From assembly GCA_023653785.1 (NCBI GenBank), contig JAMKCH010036015.1:1-64000 (forward strand): a DNA stretch of 64,000 bases, given 5' to 3'. A program made the position numbers and the translations under genes. This document shows, in pieces, positions 1-10,152 of this stretch (positions are counted from its first letter, which is position 1; the number at the start of each line of letters is the position of its first letter). This DNA is from Ophioderma brevispina (taxonomy: Eukaryota; Echinodermata; Ophiuroidea; Amphilepidida; Ophiodermatidae). Under the pieces are notes generated by a model. The model was not told where the DNA came from. It ran no database searches and saw only the letters and a program-made list of their open reading frames with translations.

Positions 1-1915
1 TATCATGTTGCCTTAATCTGTAGAAGGATAGTGATTTGAAGTATAGACGTAATTGATGTATTTTGACCTTTGACACCTAAACCATGATTCAATTGTGATT
101 GGCAGAATTGACTTTATTGACCTCGTCATCAAGTACTACAGTGTGAATAAAAATTTTTTCTATTTGACCTTTTTTTTCACTTTTCAGACACAGTAAATAT
201 GTTGACCTCTGTGACCCATACTGAGCCCCACTATTGACCTCTTGACCATAACTTTTGTAAAGGGGTTCAAGCTCATTCATATGCTTGACTCACATCTCCG
301 TTGCTTAATAGTAGAGGATATTGATGTTGAATTGTAAGTAATTTGCTGTATTGTACCATCTGACCTCTAAATCATGTGTCATATGACAAAGGTCATATTG
401 ACTTTTTTGTAGTGGTTGATCAAGTCCCTACAAGATGACACCATTAGTTTTGAGATTTGAGCTAATCTATAGTTTTTGCATGGTAACGTTGTTGAGCCCT
501 GTGACCCTATCGTTACCTTTGACAACCAATCGCGTCAATGTTAAAGGTGTCTTCTGTGCTTGTACTGTCTTGTTGACCAGGTTTGGTTATTATGGGATGT
601 TCCATTTCTGAGATATTAGGCATGTTGTACCAGAAATAAAAGAAACAGAGAAAGAAACTAAGACTTAGTGGCTCTTTGCAATAGCACGTATAAGTTAGGC
701 GAGGAAGAATAACCCTAGATTACCCCATATGACCTCTCTAACCCATTGCTTTTTGTAAATTCCTCAAGTAATTAATGCATAAAATCACACGACCAATGTT
801 ACTCTGTAGGAGTGGTGACGTGAATGTTAATAATTTGGAAGTATTTTGACCTTTTGACCCTAAACCATGGGTCAAGTGAATGAGGTCATGATTAACTTTT
901 ATTGACTTCTCATCAAGTCCTATGAGATGAGCTCAACAGATTTTCTATTTGAACCTAATTTTTACTTTTTACACAACAGTAATGTTTGACCCCTGTGACC
1001 TCACATAACCCCATATTGACCTCTTGACCCGTCACTTTTATAAAGGTCTCAAGCTAATTCGATGCAGGACTCACACGATCAGGGTTCTTAATCTGTAGGA
1101 GGAGTAGTGATTTGAAATGTACGTAATGGCATATTTGACCTTTGACCCCTAACCATGGGTCAAGTGATTGAGTCATAATTGACCTTTTTATTGACCCCTC
1201 ATCAGGTCCTATGAGTTGAGCTAAACAGATTTTCTATTTGTCCCTTGTTTTAAATTTTACACACAGTAATATGTTTGACCCCTGTGACCCTCGGATGACC
1301 CCATATTGCCATCTTTCCCCATAACTTTTGTAAAGGGTCTCAACTAATTCATATGCATGACTCACAAGATCAGGGTACTTAATCTGTAGGAGGAGTAGCG
1401 ATTTGAAGTGTACCGTAATTTAATGTATTTTGACCTTTTGAAACCCCTAAAACCATGTCAAGTGATGGAATCATGATTGACTTTTATTGACCTCTCATCG
1501 GTTCCTATGATATGAACTAAACAGATTTTCTATTGACCTTGTTTTAAATTTTACACACAGTAAATATGTTGACCCCTCTTGAAACCTCAGAAGACCCCAT
1601 ATTGAACCTCTTGACCCATAACTTTTGTAAAGGTCTCAGCCTACTTTCATTGCATGACTCACACGATCAGGTTTACTTAACATGTAGTAGGAGTATTGAT
1701 TTTGAATGAGGAACGTAAATTTGAATATTTTGACCTTGACCCCTCAACCATGGGTCCAGTGATGGAAGTCATGATTGACTTTGATTGACCTCGGCTCATC
1801 ACGTCCTATAGATGGGCTAAACAATTTCTATTTGACCTGTTTAATTTTACACACAGTAATAACTTTGACGCCCTGTGACCCTAGTGACCTTTGACCCCAA
1901 ACAAAGCATAACTTT
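1..1915. repeat. Degenerate ~290-300 bp tandem satellite, TGACC-rich
   Basis: Diverged copies share the same order of landmarks: TTAATCTGTAGGAGGA, TTTTGACCTTTTGACC, CCATGGGTCAAGTGA, GACTTTTATTGACC, TTTTACACACAGTAA, CCCATAACTTTTGTA and ATGACTCACACGATCAGG. The first landmark recurs near 13, 304, 805, 1087, 1379 and 1678, giving a spacing of about 290-300 bp except across a scrambled part at 480-790. Many indels separate the copies, so the array is old. No reading frame is maintained. The repeated word TGACCTTTGACC is an AGGTCA direct repeat with one-base spacing on the minus strand. Confidence 0.85.
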
Positions 1916-2061
1916 TAAACCGTTCAACAAACCCATGCTTATGACCAATTGTGGTTTAAATCCGATCAAGTATGTGGAAGATAGAGCCAATTGTCAGAAA
2001 GAAAGAAGACGAAAAAACGGTAAGAACAAAGTAAGATTAGAGCGATATCCGCCTACTTAAG

Positions 2062-2290
2062 AAACCGTATTTGCGCAGCGAGCGGCGGCGAACCGGGAGG
2101 GGGGGGGTGCATGGCCCTCCACTTTTGAAAGTGAGGGGCCTACTCCCCTCACTCTGGCCAAATTGATAGATTAGACACGTGGATGATCATGCTTATCATA
2201 GCTGCACGAATAAACGACGCACAGTATTGACAATTTGCTCAGATAACGTGCCAAGTAGCCCCCTCCACTTTGAAAAATTGGTTCCGCCGC
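2062..2290. other. GC-rich junction between two satellite arrays
   Basis: A run of G at about 2096-2107 is followed by a short near-palindrome around 2114-2138 (CCCTCCAC ... GTGAGGGG). No gene is visible. It separates the 290 bp satellite from the 26 bp minisatellite. Confidence 0.5.
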
Positions 2291-3050
2291 CGCTGGAATA
2301 GCGGTGTGTTTTTCACTTTCGGACACGACGTGTTTAACTACACTTGTTAATGTAGTGACACTGCGCTACTACTCTCCGAAAGCGAAAACACGCGTCGCTA
2401 GTCCGAATTTTTGATTCGGATTACGAACGTGTTTTTCACTTTTGGACTAGCGCAGTGTCCCTACAATTTTAACACGTCGCTATCCCGAAAGTGAAAAACC
2501 CGTCGCTAGTTCGAATTTTTCATTCGGACAGCGACTTGTTTTTCACTTTCGGACAAGCGACGTGTTTATTCACTTTCGAACTAGCGACGTGTTGTTCACT
2601 TTCGGACAGCGACGTATTTTTCACTTCGGACTAGCGACGTGTTTTTCACTTTCGGACTAACGACGTGTTTTTCACTTTCGGACTAGCACGTGTTTTTCAC
2701 TTTCGGACTAGCGCAGGTCACTACATCTTAACACTGCGCTAGTCCGAGGGAGAGGAAAACACGTCACCAGTCCGAATTCTCATTCGGACTAGCGACGTGT
2801 TTTTCACTTCGGACTAGCGAGGTGTTTTTCCCCCCCCCACTTTCGGACTAGCGCAATGTCACTACAATTTCAACACTTCGCTAGTCCGAAAGTGAAACAC
2901 CGTCCACTATTCCGAGATAAAATTCGGACGAGCGAAGTGTTTTAAAGATTCGGACTGACGACGTGTTCGGACCATGACGTTATTTCCGCATATTCGGACT
3001 ACGACGTTTCGGACTACGACGTTTCGGACTCGCGCACGTTTCGGACTAGC
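2291..3050. repeat. ~26 bp minisatellite with inverted copies
   Basis: The unit reads roughly GTGTTTTTCACTTTCGG then ACTAGCGAC and is repeated many times between about 2300 and 3050. Some copies are on the opposite strand (CTAGTCCGAAAGTG near 2372, 2480, 2740 and 2882), so the array can fold into hairpins. Units decay toward the right end into short GACGTTTCGGACT repeats near 3000-3040. A C-run interrupts one unit near 2830. No coding potential. Confidence 0.85.
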
Positions 3051-3603
3051 GATTGCCCCCCAGTGCTCAAGATACATCTCTATTCAATTAGTGTTGTAGT
3101 AAGTGTCCCGGTCGGACAGTAAGGACTACAATCTCAGTTCCTGTCCTTATTAGGTTGCTTGCCTGGTCTTATCTTTTGCCGGGTATGTTAGGATACAATG
3201 TACCTGTACGTACATGCTAAATCTGATTTTTGATGTTTTTTCGATTGCTGATTTAGCAATCCTGATAGTGTCTTTAACACAAGAAAACATACGACGAAGT
3301 GGTTCCCACGGCATGCACCTTCTTTGCACCTGGTCTGTGACCTTTGTGGTTTTAAAATCTATAAGTTACCAGTCTTTGATAGAAGTATACCTTTGTTGAT
3401 TACAGTACGACAATTCAAAATTTGGGCCTACAAATTACTGATGTGTTTAGTCTCTTATTAAGTCTCTTAATGATTTGGGCATGTATTTTTGTGTTTAAAA
3501 GTCAATGGTATTCTCCAAGGTCCTAGACTATCATTGAGAGCAAAGTGAAGGGAATTCATATTTTGTTGAAAATGTTTCACTGCCACTTTAAGTCACGCGC
3601 ATC
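3051..3603. other. Non-coding stretch, nothing recognised
   Basis: AT-rich sequence without a convincing exon, RNA gene or repeat structure that I can see. Confidence 0.4.
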
Positions 3604-4597
3604 AGGGCCCCAATTCATAAAACCTTGCTATTTCGCTGACCAACTAAGTCCTGGTAGATTTCTAAAATCCCTAGTATGTAACTACGGAGTTGACAAACCT
3701 AAATTGGAATTCATAAACCTTACTAAGAACCTTGCTAACTATTTTTAGTACTAAGAAAATCTATTTGCCCACTAGCTCCAATCTTTTGTCCTACAGAAGT
3801 GGGTGCTTGCGGGCTGAATGTCCTTGGTTGCCGGTGGGGAATGTAAATTCATACATTAATGACTACCCTTTTTGTTTGCGAGTCTGTTCATCTCAAAGCA
3901 TTAACATGCTTTGATCACTTGTGAACCATTATCAAAAATGATGCTAATATAATTGTACGTAGCTTCCGTATATATAGGCCTGCACTGTTAGAAATTTCCG
4001 TAAATTAAGAAAACAGATTTTTCGTAAATTTAGCGAAAATCTGTTTTAGAAAAAATTAAATTAAAAACAAAAACAAAAACTGTTAATTAACGGAAATATT
4101 TAAAAAAAAAATTTCCGGCATGCAAAATTTCCGGATTGTTTTGTTCCGTAATTTGTAAGTACGGAAAATTCTGTTTAAAACACACATTTTTTCCATAATA
4201 GATAATTTTCTGTACAATTACGTCCCCCCCAAAATTTCCGTTAATTGACAGAAATGCTGTAAATTGACCCTAAAAGTCTGAACTAACATTTCGGCTATCC
4301 AGAAATTTCCGTAACTTTTAAGGACATTTTCTTCTAACAGTGTGTACTCACTGACCGGAGGTTGCCATATCTTCATTTTAATGTTAATCAGTACTCTCGT
4401 AACCCACATGAGTCTCAAACTGATTAGTTCCAAGTAGTGAGTTTGAGTGCTCGGGATACTCTAATTGGCAAGCTCTTAAAATGCAATACTCTAGTAAGGT
4501 TTTATGACTTTTCACTAGCAATCACTAGGCTTAGTTGCCACTACGTCCCATTTTAAGTTGCCAACTGGCTTATTAAGGTTTTATGAATTTGGGCCCT
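3604..4597. mobile_element. Inverted-repeat DNA element with GGGCCC termini
   Basis: The left end AGGGCCCCAATTCATAAA, continuing to 3626, matches the reverse complement of 4575-4597 over 23 bp with one mismatch. Degenerate copies of the same terminal motif occur inside (near 3711-3740 and 4489-4515), as in short foldback-type elements. It encodes no protein and is interrupted by another element at 3983-4342. I see no clear target-site duplication. GGGCCC-AATTCATAAA ends of this kind are, from memory, common in marine invertebrate genomes. Confidence 0.7.
3983..4342. mobile_element. MITE with CACTGTTAGAA termini, nested
   Basis: It begins CACTGTTAGAA and ends TTCTAACAGTG, a perfect 11 bp terminal inverted repeat. 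Both sides are flanked by TG (3981-3982 and 4343-4344), a possible 2 bp target duplication. The inside is AT-rich with repeated TTTCCGTAA words in both orientations. There is no transposase. It lies inside the GGGCCC-ended element, so it inserted later or the outer element formed around it. Confidence 0.7.
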
Positions 4598-6248
4598 GGA
4601 AGCTTGAATTCCTGTAGCGGATCCATAATAGTCAAAGCATAGGCTCCCAGAGTTATTTTGCTATTGATGATTTATTTGCAAATATGTGTTGGTATTTTAA
4701 ATAAGATACCTCTACTGTTTGCTAATACTGATAACCATTCGCAGTATTACGCCAGTGACAATGACATTGTTCATTACGGACGCTTCTTGGCCGTCGACAA
4801 TGTCACCTTTGCCTCTTGCAGTTTCCTGGGCAAAAAAAAGTATAGGTTGGTGCATGTCACTTGACTTTATGTGCCAGTCGCATTTTTCGCTCGCGCAGCG
4901 CGCGCGCGCGCGCGTTGCTGGGTGTGTGTGGGGGCGTGTACCGGGGGGTGTAGATGTAATGGTGAAAAGTTCTTTTTATGTAATCAATAAAAATGATAAA
5001 CCTACAATGTACACTACTTTTGTGGTAATTATCATTGTTTTTCCAAATCGAGTTTTTTATTATATCTACCTATAAGTTCAAAACACCAGCCCCCTCCAAA
5101 AAACCGCAACAAATGCCAATAAATAGGCCAATTGCTCTTACTTTGTTAAAGTTTCAGTACGAGTCTTGGGTACTGTTATTGTCATTGAAAATATATTGAT
5201 TTCATCAAACATTGGGCGCCAAGTCACAGACGTTTAAAGATTGATCTTGCATACCGATGTATAATATTTAATACTTACCAATCGAATACTCGTAGTATTG
5301 GATACCAGAGTGGTGTAATGCCATATTGTGTTCCTCGACATCTACAAATGACGTCCATGAATACTAATTTCCTGTTGTAGACATCATTATTAACAAACAT
5401 ACAGCCACATTGTTATAACATCTAGGGGTCTCAACATATGGTTCATGATTTTTTAATTTGTGTGTCGCATTTAAGACACTTTAGACACAATACATGTAGG
5501 TTGGACTGTTTGTAAACAGCTCACTTTGAAGGCGTCTTTCGGACATCAGTTGGCTATCATTTATTCTAGGCCTATAGTACTAAAATTATCCTTGATGTGC
5601 TTTGATGATATCGATCTTAATTTGACATTATGGATAGGAAGCTCCGTGTGATGCGTACTGTCACCTTTGCTAATGGAGTCCCTGGGGTCGGAAGGTCATA
5701 TAATAGGGAGATCCCGCGCGAAAATCGTCATCTCTCGCTAGTGTAGGCAATAGCGGGCATAGGATACTTAAATGGCCAATAGCCGAATCACGACCAAATT
5801 CGATATGGAAACTGGCAAACATATTTTATGCCACGCTAATTGACATAGGTACACAAGACATTTTATTTGAGCAACAGCCGCATTTTCATTCTCAAAAACG
5901 AGATGTTTGAATGGTATAAAAAAAATCATGTCTTTATACGTGAACTAGACGATTTTGTATTTGCCTCGTGCGAGACCGCTCAATTTAGAAAAATTGAAGG
6001 TTTTCTTACATGCATCTCTATGACTTATTCTAACCTATTAAATGCGATGTAGGCTTATCTGACAATTGACCCGTCTGATCCTAATCTCGTGCATTCTGTA
6101 TGTCCTTAGAGACTTGATATTTTTGCAGTTTAAAGGAAATTTTAAAAATCACCGGGAGAAGTGTAAAATATATTACAACCGTTCTATAAATTGTGACTTT
6201 TTGTCCGTTGGAATGTAATTGCTTATTATTTATTGTAATATATCCCTA
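4598..6248. other. Non-coding stretch with a Z-DNA-prone CG/GT tract
   Basis: No gene recognised. At about 4890-4955 alternating GCGCGC passes into GTGTGTGG and a G-run, a purine-pyrimidine alternation that can adopt Z-DNA. The rest is ordinary AT-rich sequence. Confidence 0.4.
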
Positions 6249-6835
6249 CACTGTAAAGATTCACAGTGCAATTACGGAAAATCCTGTAAAAAAATTACAG
6301 TAATTTGGCTGTAATTTGGAAAACAGGCAGTCCTTCGGTAAATTTTATTTCCAATATTCAGGCTTTTAAGACAAAATTTAAAAATGAATGCCTTTATTGA
6401 ATTGTAATGAGTAAAAACATTATTATACACCGATGATCTTACAATTATACTATTAAGTACTAAAATTTAAGGGAAAAAATACTGTAAATGTTACAGGAAA
6501 ATCCTGGCAACAAACCCCGTAAAAGCAGCTTTTACAGGTTTTTCATTCAAATTTACTGATATTTTACATTTTGATGTAATACATTTCAACCGGCAGTTAC
6601 CGTAAGACAAGCAAAAATTTGTGGATAGCCTATTAAGTTAGGGTGTGTCGTCGGTGCTTTTTTACTCTACACACTTTCACAATCTCTTAATAACTCACCA
6701 AATATACGCTACTATATATGTTTTTAAAGTGTTCGAGTAATATTAATGTTTCATATACTGTAAATTTTACGTACTTTGGTTGGCAGAATTACCTCCAGGA
6801 TTTTCCTGTTAAAATTACAGTAGTTTTTTACAGTG
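6249..6835. mobile_element. MITE with CACTGTAAA termini
   Basis: It starts CACTGTAAA and ends TTTACAGTG, with TA on both outer flanks (6247-6248 and 6836-6837). Subterminal words GGAAAATCCTG, ATTACAGTAATTT and CCAGGATTTTCCTG recur in both orientations, giving a long imperfect foldback. No coding capacity. The CACTG ends and the 2 bp flanking repeat resemble the element at 3983-4342, so the two may belong to related families. Confidence 0.75.
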
Positions 6836-6975
6836 TAGCTAGGGGAGTGTCTTGTTGTCCTTAAATTCGCATTAACTTTCTTGACCAAATGCCCATGTAT
6901 GATTTGAGCTCATCCTAAGATAGAGACTTTTTACAATACAAAATACATACCTGATAGCCATACCATTTTCGTACC

Positions 6976-7553
6976 CTACCCAACCTTCCCTGGCACGGGA
7001 GGCGTTATTCCACTACATCCCATCAGAACTTCACTTATTCCTTCAAGCCCTCCGGCGTTGTCCCACTTTTCGTGTGACCGGATGGTATAATTTGAATGAT
7101 CAATGCGATACAGCTTGCATGTAAAAGGTTGAAGATTATCAACATTGATTTTCCATCCATTATGTTTAGCCACAAGCCACGTTTCCTTCATGGTCACCGG
7201 ATATTCTCAACCCTCATATCTAATTGCTTTGGCACCAGATCTGCAATAACTGCCCTTCGTAAACTGCCTAGCGTCAATTTTGGACCGCAGCCGAAAGCCT
7301 GGTTGAATGTTGATGTTAAGTCGTCATCGATGTGGCCATTTTTGAGTTTTTCCCACTCCAAAATCACGAGTTCTGAAATATTAGGAGATGTGTTATCACT
7401 TCTACTGTCATTCTCCAAATGAATCTTTCCACCATGTGAAATACTCAAATGTGGCACTATGAAATGCGTATCCGTGTTCTACAAAAGGATAGCAGTGGTT
7501 GCACCACCACGCTCCAGCTTCAAAGCTCCCTGTGATCGCCAATGTTTTAAGAC
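6976..7553 (-). pseudogene. Terminal coding fragments of extracellular-type gene, broken frames
   Basis: Read on the minus strand this continues exon 7664-7829. Coding-like sequence runs in three frames. One ends at a stop at 7408-7410. A second covers 7197-7457 (includes SELVILEWEKL and GPKLTLGSLRRAV). A third covers 6976-7197 (includes GWKINVDNLQPFTC and HEKWDNAGGLEG). The second and third overlap at GGTGACC, where a one-base shift would join them. Either introns with unusual sites lie here or the gene is decayed. The upper edge uses a possible acceptor TTCAAAG at about 7554 or CACAG at about 7530. Function not recognised; tryptophan, cysteine and glycine spacing suggest a secreted or cell-surface domain. 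Confidence 0.4.
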
Positions 7554-7663
7554 CTTTGAATATAATGTCAACCGACTGTCCTTAATTTTTGCCAAAAAAA
7601 AAAAAAGAATTCATTGCCATGTTATTTTAATCAATTCAAATTGAATTAAATTCAAATTCTTAC

Positions 7664-7829
7664 CTGCAGAATCCAATACGGTTCTAGGGACATGCTCTGC
7701 ACGATCATCGCAGTCAAAAATTTCAGTTTTAGCAATGTTGGTAAGACCAGCTTTGTCATGCCCACGCACCGATATGAAATGGCATTCGGACTGGGTGTAG
7801 TTCTTACTGTACGACGCAATAAAAGTAAT
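7664..7829 (-). CDS. Internal exon, extracellular-type multidomain protein
   Basis: On the minus strand the exon is bounded by CTTAAACAG (acceptor) and GCAG|GTAAGAAT (donor). It starts in phase 0, matching the end of exon 8158-8567, and ends in phase 1. It encodes ITFIASYSKNYTQSECHF then VRGHDKAGLTNIAKTEIF-D-C, 55 codons without a stop. A conserved-looking 'V.G...AGLT....T' core and paired cysteines fit a beta-sandwich repeat of a secreted or surface protein. From memory, similar 'N.AGL' modules occur in large extracellular proteins of deuterostome invertebrates; I cannot name the gene. Confidence 0.6.
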
Positions 7830-8157
7830 CTGTTTAAGAGAGAAAGAATATATAAAACGATACAATGCCTGTGAACTGATATTCTTATTTTGAAATATGG
7901 ACGTTAAAAGTTCACAAAAAAACAATATAAAACACAAAGAAATTTTCCCCGAAATGGTACCTTTTAAACAAATTTACCTTTTGAAAACCTTAAGAAATTA
8001 TAAATATCACTGTATTAACAAATATAAATAATTATCTCACAAAAACTAAAAATGCTAGTTAGAACCTTGTAATTCTCAGCTCACAATGGCCTCTAGGCAT
8101 TTAGATACAAAAAAACCAAACAATCCTATAAAACACACAACTGCACACAAAAGATAC

Positions 8158-8567
8158 CTGGCCATCGCCAATAGTCATTTCGCCTGCTTGTATTATCTTC
8201 CAACCATAAATTCCACCATCCGAGCCAGCTTGGTCCATTATCAGCCACTCATAAAAATCCATGAGATCTTCGGTTGTTAGCGAACTATCTTGTACGTACT
8301 CATGCACAAACGGCTGAAACGTTAATTCCACATCAGTTCGGTCTACGTTCTGACCAATGCTTTTAACAGAGATTGAACCAATCATCGGAGGATGTGACAA
8401 CACTACAAACCCATTGGTATTGATTGGTTGGAAACAAACTTCTTCGTGACACAATATCAGTGTCGATCGATAGCGATGCCCTGCTTGTAGGGAAATACCT
8501 GCTTCAGTGTGTGATGCAACAGTCCCGATCTCGCTGCTCAGTGCGCTCCATTCGGATTCGCCAAGTT
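8158..8567 (-). CDS. Internal exon, extracellular-type multidomain protein
   Basis: Bounded by TTTTTATTAG (acceptor) and GGCCAG|GTATCT (donor) on the minus strand, 410 bp, open throughout in one frame. The product begins with LGESEWSALSSEIGTVASH, continues LQAGHRYRSTLILCHEEVCF and NGFVVLSHPPMIGSISV, and ends EMTIGDGQ. The order 'GTVASHTEAG - GHxY - C...C - NGFVV - PPxxG' looks like one complete repeat module followed by the start of another, typical of extracellular beta-sandwich arrays. It joins the next exon (7664-7829) in phase 0, and the preceding exon (8657-8860) if the donor is GC|GTTACT. No signal peptide or transmembrane segment is seen in the visible exons. Confidence 0.65.
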
Positions 8568-8656
8568 CTAATAAAAATGAAACCGCGGAAAGCTGGTTAT
8601 AGTTGAATCGAACAGAACTGAACAGAACTATTTATTTATATCTAATTAAAAGTAAC

Positions 8657-8860
8657 GCACCGTTAATAATTCTTCCTCAAATTTCCACACTACATTCGTT
8701 ATGAAAGCCGAAAAGTTTCTGGTATTAGTCAATATGCTTGCGCCGAAGACGATACGTTGATAGTCTATGTCCTCAACACCTCTACGTGCAGAGTTTTCCA
8801 TCTGGTGTATCATGGCCCCTCTGTTGGAACTGTTTGGTGGAACGGAGTGCATAGCCCATT
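8657..8860 (-). CDS. Exon, extracellular-type multidomain protein
   Basis: The minus-strand frame reads MHSVPPNSSNRGAMIHQ, then GVEDIDYQRIVFGAS and FITNVVWKFEEELLTV, followed by a donor near 8656 that leaves the right phase for exon 8158-8567 (LTV-Q-LGESEW). A stop lies just upstream at 8862-8864, so the exon either starts at the AG at 8861-8862 or begins with the methionine at 8852. The latter would lack a signal peptide, so I prefer an internal exon. The 'DxDYQ ... VWxFE' spacing matches the start of the repeat module seen in the other exons. Confidence 0.5.
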
Positions 8861-8869
8861 CTCATGACT

Positions 8870-9639
8870 CTGGCACCGATGAACCAATGGTACATACCAT
8901 ATCAAGTTGTTGCCATCACCATGATAGCATCCGTTTTCCTCTTTCGCTCCTCATATTTTTTGTTTAGTGTTTGAAGACGAAACGATGCACAATATGGGGG
9001 ATGCAACAACCTTATTTAAGCGTATTCACTCCCTCATGGTAAAGGGGGGTGATAGAGCTACGCAATCTGCTGTTTAGTTATCTTATGAAATTTTTGTTGG
9101 AGAAACAAAAAAGGTGCTAGTTATTCCTTATAAACTTTGAAAATGTGTATAGTGAATATTTTTGCTTAAAGGAGTAACTATTTGCTCTGCATATAGCCCC
9201 CCCTGAGATGCACATGAGGCTTATGTGTGGTTTTTTCATAAGAATTCCGTTGGCCTAAAAACATAAAATTGTGAAACAATATTAGAAACAAACCCAAATC
9301 CGTTAGTGTTTAAGAACTCATGATAGCTAGTGTAGGACGCGTTTCGATTAATTATAGCCAAATTAATTGGTATTTTTGTTTAATCTCATCAGCTACATTT
9401 TGCTCGGCTTGATTGTGATATGTGCCCATTTAGGCTAATAAATACACGAACCACTACCTGTTCATTGTCATATTTCTTTTCGACATCTACATCATGTTGG
9501 ATTGTGAATCAAGCCCAACAGCGTGTTAATTAGATTTTAATCTTCACTATAGTGAGTGCCGTTGGTATAGTTACGGTTAGACTCATATCATGAGAAAAGT
9601 ATGAAATACAACAGATTGTTTTTTTTTGTTGGCAATAAC
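8870..9639. other. Intron or intergenic DNA, nothing recognised
   Basis: AT-rich, no exon, repeat or RNA structure that I can support. It probably lies in the intron of the minus-strand gene if the exon at 14.6 kb belongs to it. Confidence 0.35.
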
Positions 9640-9773
9640 TACGGATGACTTCTTTAAAGCATGTGTTTAATTTCGTTCTGATATAGGCCTATTTAGTATT
9701 GTTATTTAATTTTTCTACGAACAAGTCCTAAAATGAATCCCAAATGCGTGCTCGGGTGAACTTAGTTATTTTT

Positions 9774-9824
<51 letters not shown>

Positions 9825-10152
9825 TTTAGTTTTTATATGGTTCCATATTAGGTCTATAGTCATGATAACATATGTTAGCACAGGTCCTTATATTCAGAAC
9901 GCAATAAAATAGTTTTGCACAACTATACTACAATGCTTCTTTAAGGCATGTATTTAATTTAGTTCCGGACATAGGCCTACTAGTATTGTTATTTCAATTG
10001 TATACGAAAAAGTCTCTAAATTAATCCCATATGCTGTCGGGTGAGAGTGGTTTTTATATGGGTTTCATATAGGCCTAGAATCTGATAGCAAAATAACAAT
10101 ATGATAGACAGTCCTAATATTCAGAACGTAATAAAATAGTTGTGCCAACTAA
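9640..10152. repeat. Two tandem ~220 bp copies, one with poly-T insertion
   Basis: 9648-9928 and 9929-10152 are diverged direct copies. Shared blocks in the same order are CTTCTTTAAAGCATG, TAGGCCTA, TAGTATTGTTATTT, CTCGGGTGA, TTTTTATATGG and ATTCAGAACGCAATAAAATAG. The first copy is longer because a T tract of about 50 nt (9769-9819) interrupts it. Confidence 0.75.

Noticed and set aside
1..1915. TGACC arrays as functional hormone-response enhancers
   Set aside because: The motifs are part of a decayed satellite, and nearby genes are unknown. Binding is possible but no function can be claimed from sequence.
4719..5075. 118-codon plus-strand open frame
   Set aside because: It runs through the alternating CG/GT tract; the residues there come from simple sequence.
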